DNA of 36,784 nucleotides. Source: JAWWPY01 sp964412845 (GTDB lineage Bacteria > Actinomycetota > Actinomycetes > Streptosporangiales > Streptosporangiaceae). Under the pieces are notes generated by a model. It was not told the origin of the DNA, searched no databases, and was given only the letters and a program-made list of their open reading frames with translations. Below, piece by piece: positions 31,688 through 36,784 of the stretch. Positions within the stretch are counted from its first letter, which is position 1; each line of letters begins with the position of its first letter. Location: the NCBI GenBank assembly GCA_964412845.1, contig CAYPQM010000057.1, positions 1-36,784 on the forward strand, written 5' to 3'. A program made the translations under genes and the position numbers.

Positions 31688-31710
31688 TGCTGCCTCCACG
31701 GCTAAGCTGT

Positions 31711-31732
31711 TAGTGATCTTCACTATGGTGAA
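31711..31732. promoter_or_regulatory. Overlapping operator palindromes between MMPL and TetR genes
   Basis: TAGTGA-tct-TCACTA (31711-31725) and TTCAC-tatg-GTGAA (31719-31732) overlap, and two GTTAAC words follow (31737-31742 and 31753-31758). This density of inverted repeats in a 125-nt divergent region is typical of a TetR operator. A TTGACA facing the MMPL gene lies on the minus strand at 31785-31780. Confidence 0.55.
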
Positions 31733-31812
31733 CGCCGTTAACTATGAACAGTGTTAACATCGCATACGTGATTCACTGATGTCAAGGCCGTTTACTGCGG
31801 ACGGAGGACGGC

Positions 31813-32532
31813 GTGATCCAGGCACTGAGCCGGCGCGATCGCGTCCGCGCCGAGACCACCGAGGAGATCAAGCAGACCGCGCGCCGGATCCTCGTCGAGC
31901 AGGGACCGGAGGCGGTGACGCTGCGCGCCATCGCCCGGGAGATGGGCGTGACCGCTCCCGCGCTCTACCGGTACTTCGACAGCCACGAGGAACTGATCAG
32001 GCGCGTCGTCGGGGACATGTTCGCCGAACTCGCCGGCGAGATCGAGGCGGCCATTGACACGGCCGGCGCCACTGGCGGCGGCATGGCCGGCAAGATGGTC
32101 GCGGCGTGCCAGGGGTTCCGCCAGTGGGCGCTGGCCCACAAGGCCGAGTTCGCGCTGCTCTTCGGGACTCCCCTGCCCGGTGTCAACGTCGAGGACGACG
32201 ACTTCGCCGAGGAATGCGCCCGGAAGTTCGCGGGCACCTTTTATGCGCTGTTCCTGGAGCTGTGGCGGAAGAGCCCGTTTCCCGTCGCGCCGCCCGAGTC
32301 GATCGACCCGGGCATGCGGGAACAGCTGGCGCGCTTCCGCGACGGGATCGGCGCGGATCTGCCGCTAGGCGCCCTGCTGACGTTCCTGCGCTGCTGGGTG
32401 CTGCTCTACGGGATCGTGAGCATGGAGGTGTTCGGGCACCTCGGCTTCGCGCTCGACGACCCGGCACCCATGTTCGAGCTCACGCTCGCCGAGCTGGCCC
32501 GGCTGGTCAACCTGGAATACCCGCAGCCCTAG
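31813..32532 (+). CDS. TetR-family transcriptional regulator
   Basis: A 239-residue regulator with an N-terminal helix-turn-helix (EGPEAVTLRAIAREMGV-type segment, then TAPALYRYFDSHEELI, about 36-62) and a helical ligand-binding domain of the TetR_C_25-like type (WALAHKAEFALLFGTPLPGV). It is divergent from the MMPL gene across 125 nt with palindromes, so it is a likely repressor of that exporter and of itself. The GTG start (31813-31815) follows GGAGG. The ligand is unknown. Confidence 0.88.
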   Translation: MIQALSRRDRVRAETTEEIKQTARRILVEQGPEAVTLRAIAREMGVTAPALYRYFDSHEELIRRVVGDMFAELAGEIEAAIDTAGATGGGMAGKMVAACQGFRQWALAHKAEFALLFGTPLPGVNVEDDDFAEECARKFAGTFYALFLELWRKSPFPVAPPESIDPGMREQLARFRDGIGADLPLGALLTFLRCWVLLYGIVSMEVFGHLGFALDDPAPMFELTLAELARLVNLEYPQP

Positions 32533-32594
32533 TGGCCGGCCAGGGAACCGGTGAGCGACGTGCAGTCTCAGCAGACCCCCTGACCGACCACTAG
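32529..32594. terminator. Long-range inverted repeat between two convergent genes
   Basis: CTAGTGG (32529-32535) and CCACTAG (32588-32594) pair perfectly, and CGG/CCG extends the stem after one mismatch. The left arm contains the TetR stop and the right arm abuts the stop of the secreted protein. The 45-nt loop makes it weaker than the hairpin at 29421-29456. Confidence 0.35.
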
Positions 32595-33083
32595 CTACCC
32601 AGTGGCGGGCGGCGGGACGATGATCAGATCCGCGGTCTTCGAGGCGATCACAGCGCCGTTCTGGTCGACATCAAAGGTCACCTGGAGTTGCGTCGCCGGG
32701 CAAGACGGGGGCACCAGGAAGCCAGCGCTCGCGGTGAACTTCCCGAACGGGGCGAAGGTCACCTGCGGCGGCGGTAGCGGGTCGATCGCCGGGCAGCCGG
32801 GCGGGATGCCCGGACCTGATCCGGTGAAGCGCGCCAGCCAGATCACCGACGTCTGCTGGGTCTGCCCGGTGCAGTTCCGGGCGGTCACGGTGGCGGTGGA
32901 CAGCTGCCCCGGGGAGACCCGGGGCGGGCTGAACGCCAGGTGCGTGATCTGGATCACGCCCGGGCACGCTGCCGCAACGGTGCTGGCACTGGTCGTGCTG
33001 GCCGCCGCGAGGCTGCCGCCGGCTAAGACGAGCCCAGCGGGCATGACGGCGATGGCCGCCGTCAGCAGAACTTTGCGGAACAT
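32595..33083 (-). CDS. Small secreted protein of unknown function
   Basis: A 162-residue protein with a clear signal peptide (KVLLTAAIAVMPAGLVLAGG, cleavage probably near AAA-ST or similar, residues 25-35). The mature part is about 125 residues, beta-rich in appearance, with four or five Cys (ACPG, ARNCTG, PGCPAI, PSCPAT) that could form disulfides, and patterns such as HLAFSPPRVSPGQLSTATVTARN typical of an immunoglobulin-like fold. I do not recognise a family. The ATG 33081-33083 follows AAGGGG; seventeen codons upstream are open but lack support. It may be a substrate of the disulfide machinery, but that is only a guess. Confidence 0.75.
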   Translation of the reverse strand: MFRKVLLTAAIAVMPAGLVLAGGSLAAASTTSASTVAAACPGVIQITHLAFSPPRVSPGQLSTATVTARNCTGQTQQTSVIWLARFTGSGPGIPPGCPAIDPLPPPQVTFAPFGKFTASAGFLVPPSCPATQLQVTFDVDQNGAVIASKTADLIIVPPPATG

Positions 33084-33369
33084 GAGATCCCCTTCTTCCA
33101 GCAGGCAGCGCGGCGAGCCCCGGGCCAGTGCCATCGTCCGCAGTCAGTCCCGGCGGCACAACAGCCGGCCATCGACGCGGCCAAACACGTCACGGCAGCG
33201 CGAGATGTGCCTGGTACAGGCGCACGAGGAGGATGAAAGCGCGGCCCATGATTTCAGGGCACGCACGCCGCCAATCACGCCGCCAATCACGCGGACAGTG
33301 ATCTGGACGGGGCCTGGCGGCCGTCCTCGTCGGGTCCGAACTCATCTCCCGGCGGCGGGCTGCGCCGGG

Positions 33370-34350
33370 TTAGCTGTGGCCGAGTACCTGATGCGGCACG
33401 TAGGGCTCCTCCAGGCGGCGCATCTCGTCCTCGGTGAGCACTAGCTTGTCAGCGGCGAGCGCGTCCTCCATATGGGACAGCCTGGTGGCACCCACGATCG
33501 GCGCGGTCACCCCGGGGCGGTGCAGCAGCCAGGCCAGGGCCACCTGAGCCGGCGGAACGCCCCGGCCGGCGGCCACCTCCGCGGCCCGCTCCGCGACGTC
33601 GAAGTCCGCCTGCTGGTTGTACAGGCTGTCCCCGAACGCATCCGTGTTCGAGCGCGTGGTGTGCTTCCCGCCATCACGGGACCGGCTGCCGGCCAGCAGG
33701 CCGCGCGCCAGCGGGCTCCACGGGATCACCGCGACGCCCTGGTCGACGCACTGCGGGATCATCTCCCGCTCCTCCTCGCGGTAGACCAGGTTGTAATGGT
33801 TCTGCATGGACACGAACCTGGCCCAGCCATGCTCCGCCGCGGTGTTCTGGGCCTTGGCGAACTGCCAGGCGAACATGCTGCTCGCACCGATGTAGCGGGC
33901 CTTCCCCGCGCGGACCACGTCGTTCAGGGCCTCCATGGTCTCCTCGATCGGCGTCCGCGGGTCCCAGCGGTGGATCTGGTAGAGGTCCACGTAGTCCATG
34001 TCCAGCCGGTGCAGCGACGCGTCGATCGCGGACAGGATGTGCTTACGGGACAGGCCGCGGCCGTTCTCGCCCGGCGTCATCGGCCCGTGCACCTTGGTGG
34101 CCACGACCACCTCGTCGCGGTCGAAGAGCTTGCCGAGCAGGCGGCCGGTCGCCACTTCGCTGGCGCCCGCGGAGTACACGTCAGCGGTGTCGAAGAAGGT
34201 GACACCGCCCTCCGCGGCGGTCCGCACGATCGGCTCGGCGGCATCCTGGTCAAGGACCCAGGGCCGCTCGCTGTTGTTGCCGTAACTCATCATGCCGAGG
34301 CAGACACGCGAGACGCGCAGGCCGGTCGCACCCAGATTGACGTATTCCAT
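33370..34350 (-). CDS. Aldo/keto reductase
   Basis: A 326-residue NADPH-dependent (beta/alpha)8 oxidoreductase. The catalytic tetrad is visible: Asp and Tyr in FFDTADVYSAGASE, Lys in VVVATKVHGP and His in LYQIHRWDP. The cofactor-binding end has PIVGATRLSHMEDAL. It resembles the YajO/general-stress-protein subgroup with the GLRVSRVCLGMMSYG opening. The ATG start (34348-34350) has GGGGAG just upstream. It is divergent from a second, different aldo/keto reductase across 293 nt with palindromes. Confidence 0.9.
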   Translation of the reverse strand: MEYVNLGATGLRVSRVCLGMMSYGNNSERPWVLDQDAAEPIVRTAAEGGVTFFDTADVYSAGASEVATGRLLGKLFDRDEVVVATKVHGPMTPGENGRGLSRKHILSAIDASLHRLDMDYVDLYQIHRWDPRTPIEETMEALNDVVRAGKARYIGASSMFAWQFAKAQNTAAEHGWARFVSMQNHYNLVYREEEREMIPQCVDQGVAVIPWSPLARGLLAGSRSRDGGKHTTRSNTDAFGDSLYNQQADFDVAERAAEVAAGRGVPPAQVALAWLLHRPGVTAPIVGATRLSHMEDALAADKLVLTEDEMRRLEEPYVPHQVLGHS

Positions 34351-34643
34351 TGACTCCCCAACGATCGTTCGGTGTTCTCCACCCTATGAGTTCTCCGCCG
34401 GCACCTTTATCCTACCGTCGTATAGGAATTAGGCCGCGAGGCCAGCGCCCGGAGGCACGGGCGACGCTGGCCACGCCCTTAGCTGGGAGCTGTCCATCGC
34501 GACCCCCGCTGCCCGGCGCATGCGGTCCGCCGTCCGCGCGTTCCTCGCCGAGCCGGCCTGAGGGCGGCATGTTGGGCAGGGGTTTGTGGTTGCAGAACCT
34601 GGACGGACAATCAGGCTCCTGCGGGCACGCAGGGAGCACGCCG
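34351..34643. other. Divergent intergenic region between two aldo/keto reductases
   Basis: 293 bases. It contains a perfect palindrome AACGATCGTT (34360-34369) next to the start of the left gene and TCCTA-N8-TAGGA (34410-34427). A long open frame continuous with the right gene crosses it but shows no conserved sequence. Confidence 0.5.
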
Positions 34644-35525
34644 ATGACTGAGGGAGTTCAGATGCGCAGCAGGACAATCGGCGCGGCAACGGTCAGCGCC
34701 ATCGGGCTGGGCGGAATGCCGATGTCGATCGAGGGGCGCCCGGACGAATCGCGTTCCATCGCCACGATCCACGCCGCGCTGGATGCGGGAGTCACGTTCA
34801 TCGACACCGCCGACGCCTACCACCTGAAGCCCGGCGAGACCGGGCACAACGAGCGGCTCATCGCCAAGGCCCTGGCCAGCTACCCCGGGGACAGCAGCGG
34901 TGTGCTGGTCGCGACGAAGGGCGGCCACCTGCGGCCGGGCGACGGGTCGTGGACCGTGGACGGCTCACCGGCCCATCTGCGGGAGGCCGCCGAGGCGTCG
35001 CTGAAGGCCCTGGGCGTCGAGGCGATCGGCCTGTACCAGTTCCACCGGCCCGACCCGAAGATCCCCTATGCGGAGTCCGTGGGCGTCCTGCGGGATCTGC
35101 TCGATGAGGGGAAGATCCGGATGGCCGGCATTTCCAATGCCACCGTCGAGCAGATCGACATCGCCCGCGAGGTCCTGGGCGACGGCCACCTGGCCAGCGT
35201 GCAGAACCAGTTCTCACCGGCGTTCCGGTCCAGCGAGGCCGAGCTGCGGCACTGCGCGACCCACGGCATCGCGTTCCTGCCGTGGAGCCCGCTGGGCGGC
35301 ATCGGCCGGGCCGGGCAGCTTGGCGCCAAGCACTCCGCTGCCCAGGAGGTCGCTGACGCGCACGGTGTCTCGCCGCAGCAGGTCACCCTGGCCTGGATGC
35401 TGGCGCTCGCGCCGGTCGTGGTCCCCATCCCGGGCGCCAGCCGCCCCGAGTCGATCACCGACTCGGCCAAGGCCGCCGACCTGGTCCTCACCGAAGCCGA
35501 AGTGGACCGCCTCACCCAAAGCTGA
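34644..35525 (+). CDS. Aldo/keto reductase
   Basis: A 293-residue enzyme with the tetrad Asp/Tyr in FIDTADAYHL, Lys in VLVATKGG, and His in LYQFHRPDP; VPIPGASRPESITDSAKAAD forms the cofactor end. The RTIGAATVSAIGLGGMPMSIEGRPDE opening puts it in a different subgroup from its divergent neighbour. Two starts are almost equally good: ATG 34644 with GGGAG seven bases upstream, and ATG 34662 (MRSRTIG) with GGGAG six bases upstream; the second matches the usual family N-terminus more closely. Substrate unknown. Confidence 0.88.
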   Translation: MTEGVQMRSRTIGAATVSAIGLGGMPMSIEGRPDESRSIATIHAALDAGVTFIDTADAYHLKPGETGHNERLIAKALASYPGDSSGVLVATKGGHLRPGDGSWTVDGSPAHLREAAEASLKALGVEAIGLYQFHRPDPKIPYAESVGVLRDLLDEGKIRMAGISNATVEQIDIAREVLGDGHLASVQNQFSPAFRSSEAELRHCATHGIAFLPWSPLGGIGRAGQLGAKHSAAQEVADAHGVSPQQVTLAWMLALAPVVVPIPGASRPESITDSAKAADLVLTEAEVDRLTQS

Positions 35526-35581
35526 TGTCTACGGGCCGACCAGGAACCGAGCCGGCCCGGAACTCAGTCGCGGTGGTCGCG

Positions 35582-35677
35582 GTCCGGGGGGCCCCGGACG
35601 CCGCGGCCCCCCGGACGCGGCGGCCCCCCGGACGCCGCGGCGCCAGCGGGCCGCTGCTGACAGGGGGGCCCCGCTGG
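35582..35677. terminator. GC-rich terminator region with 17-bp tandem repeats between convergent genes
   Basis: GTCCGGGG-GG-CCCCGGAC (35582-35599) is an 8-bp perfect inverted repeat. It runs into three 17-bp repeats starting CCCCGGACG (35592, 35609, 35626) and then a second stem CCAGCGGG/CCCGCTGG (35643-35650 and 35670-35677). Such a stack of hairpins between convergent genes fits bidirectional termination. Confidence 0.5.
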
Positions 35678-35690
35678 TCACGCCTGCCGG

Positions 35691-36248
35691 TCACGCCTGG
35701 CGGGCCTGCCACTGCCGCCGGGTGATCGCGTACATGACCCACTCGCGGCCGAACTCGGTCAGCGTTCCGGCAAGTTCCCAGCCGGCCCGCTGGAAGACCG
35801 TCCGCATCGCCACATTGGCGGGATCGGTCGGAGCCTCGACGCGCTCGGCCGCCGCATGGCCGAACAGCCAGTCCGTGAGCAGCGCGAGCGCCTCGCGCCC
35901 GTAGCCCTGGCCCCGGGCATGCTCCCGCAGGCCGATACCAACCTCAAACACGCCAGGGGCCAGCGGCCGGCCCGGGGGCACGAACGTCTGGATCCGCCCG
36001 ATCGACTCGCCGCTGAGGTCGATGGCGAGGTCGAGCCAGCCATCTGCCAATTGTCCCGACCGCCCCAGCCGCGCCTTGAAGCTGGCTTCGTCCGGGAGTT
36101 CCGCGGTGGCCATGGGATCGGCCTCGACCATGGCCCGCCACTCGTCATCGATCTCGCCCGCCCGCAGCGCCCTGAGCGACAGCCGCGGCCCGCGGATCGC
36201 CACGGTCCCGACCCGATCCGGGATGTCCCGGTCATCCTGCGGAGCCAT
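35691..36248 (-). CDS. GNAT-family N-acetyltransferase (RimJ/RimL type)
   Basis: A 185-residue acetyltransferase. The acetyl-CoA site is in FEVGIGLREHARGQGYGREALALLTDWLF (the RGQGYG pyrophosphate loop, about 112-117), followed by VEAPTDPANVAMRTVFQRAGWELAGTL, the usual C-terminal N-x-A-m-r pattern. It may acetylate a protein N-terminus or a small molecule; no substrate can be read. The ATG (36246-36248) has no clear ribosome-binding site. TAAGAT on the minus strand (36262-36257) ends 8 nt before it, so it may be leaderless. Confidence 0.88.
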   Translation of the reverse strand: MAPQDDRDIPDRVGTVAIRGPRLSLRALRAGEIDDEWRAMVEADPMATAELPDEASFKARLGRSGQLADGWLDLAIDLSGESIGRIQTFVPPGRPLAPGVFEVGIGLREHARGQGYGREALALLTDWLFGHAAAERVEAPTDPANVAMRTVFQRAGWELAGTLTEFGREWVMYAITRRQWQARQA

Positions 36249-36452
36249 AACCGGGAATCTTAGGTCCAGCGCGCGCTGTCCCGGGGGGGGCTGACCTGAT
36301 CACCCGCGGTGACGCGATTCCCGGCGCGGCTAATTTCGGTGATTTCCTGCATGCCCGGCCGGCCATTTCCCGGCGTTTTTCCAGATCACCGCCGAGGCCT
36401 ACGGGCAGTCACCACAGGCTCCTGGACAACCACCCGCAGGAATGTTACGGAG

Positions 36453-36471
36453 GTAAAGATCAGGGCTTTAC
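36453..36471. promoter_or_regulatory. Inverted repeat GTAAAG-N7-CTTTAC before the Tat-exported protein
   Basis: Perfect 6-bp arms (36453-36458 and 36466-36471) 30 nt upstream of the ATG, in a locally AT-richer patch. It could be an operator for the downstream gene or a leader hairpin. Confidence 0.4.
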
Positions 36472-36501
36472 TCGCGACGCCGCCGCGAAGGAGAACCGAG
36501 G

Positions 36502-36784
36502 ATGCCAGCTCCGACCGATCTCCCCGGCCCGGACAGTGCGGCCGGGGCCGAGGCTGGCCCGTCCCGGCCCTCCGGTCTCTCCCGGCGCCGCCTGCTGACC
36601 GGTGCCGCGCTCGCTGCCGCCGGGCTGGCCGCGCGGCCGGCCGCGGCCTCAGCCGCGGTGCGGGCGGTCAGTGGGCCCGCCAGCGCCCTGCGCTCCGCCG
36701 GAGCCGCCGCGGCGGCGGCCACCGCGCAGGCGGTCACGTTCGACCCGTATTCGCTGATGGTCGGCGGCCAGAGACTGTTCGTCT
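36502..36784 (+). CDS. Tat-exported protein, probable GH35 beta-galactosidase (5' part only)
   Basis: Only the first 94 codons are in the window. The N-terminus has a twin-arginine signal, SRRRLLTGAALAAAGLAARP (about 28-47), and an Ala-rich stretch. The last visible residues, VTFDPYSLMVGGQRLFV, match the opening of GH35 beta-galactosidases as I know them (V-T-x-D-x-x-S-L-x-x-x-G-x-R-x-F). The assignment rests on this short stretch. The ATG follows AAGGAG. Confidence 0.6.
   Translation, partial: MPAPTDLPGPDSAAGAEAGPSRPSGLSRRRLLTGAALAAAGLAARPAAASAAVRAVSGPASALRSAGAAAAAATAQAVTFDPYSLMVGGQRLFV

Noticed and set aside
29333..31705. 790-codon plus-strand open frame over the MMPL gene
   Set aside because: Antisense to a clear RND transporter; Arg/Gly/His-rich with no motif.
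34351..34643. N-terminal extension of the second aldo/keto reductase
   Set aside because: Open but unconserved Pro/Arg/Ser-rich sequence; two good ribosome-binding sites occur just before the conserved start.

Overview
The window is GC-rich DNA (about 70% G+C by eye, strong third-position GC bias, many GTG starts) from an actinomycete. The lineage is suggested by an Rv1086-type Z-prenyl diphosphate synthase, a PIN-PhoH protein, a DUF255 thioredoxin-fold protein, a Zur-controlled zinc uptake operon, an F420-type LLM oxidoreductase and an MMPL exporter. I would place it in Actinomycetota, possibly the Streptosporangiales or a relative; the genus cannot be read from the sequence. No rRNA, tRNA, CRISPR array, IS element or phage gene was seen. 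There is one 100-N assembly gap at 5077-5176.

Layout. 1-9155 is a run of minus-strand housekeeping-type genes: phoH2 (cut by the window edge), uppS-like, an ATP-type pckA, a small predicted DNA-binding protein, a secreted NlpC/P60 hydrolase, a DUF255 protein and a short conserved hypothetical. 9225-13399 is a plus-strand zinc operon (SBP, ATPase, two permeases, zur) behind two Zur-like boxes. 13513-14666 holds a DsbA-like membrane-anchored thiol protein and a FucU/RbsD mutarotase. 14650-17802 is lutABC on the minus strand. 18151-26120 is an SDR, a complete sugar ABC importer, an L-fuconate dehydratase, an amidohydrolase (probable fuconolactonase) and an FCD-type GntR regulator. 26303-29424 is a RecQ helicase with a C-terminal phosphoribosyltransferase-like domain and an LLM oxidoreductase. 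29453-32532 is an MMPL exporter and its divergent TetR regulator. The rest is a secreted protein, two divergent aldo/keto reductases, a GNAT acetyltransferase and the start of a Tat-exported protein that resembles the N-terminus of GH35 beta-galactosidases.

How the genes fit together. The central 12 kb reads as an oxidative (non-phosphorylating) L-fucose island: import by the ABC transporter, anomer exchange by FucU, oxidation by the SDR, lactone opening by the amidohydrolase, dehydration by FucD. The known route of this type ends in pyruvate plus L-lactate, and the adjacent divergent lutABC would oxidise that L-lactate. One 11-bp palindrome, ACATC-S-GATGT, occurs in the SDR/lutA divergent region, between the -35 and -10 of the transporter promoter (one mismatch), and upstream of the GntR gene. 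That makes a coherent candidate regulon for the GntR protein. A second dehydrogenase and the diketo-acid hydrolase of the route are not in the window.

Other notable structure: a probable leaderless gene whose start codon and -10 lie inside a perfect palindrome (4803-4822); 15-bp codon-phased tandem repeats in four unrelated genes, one inside the Rossmann core of the SDR; several strong hairpins, including one whose stem carries the stop codons of two convergent genes; and a scaffold gap flanked by the same 55 bp on both sides, which looks like an assembly artefact.
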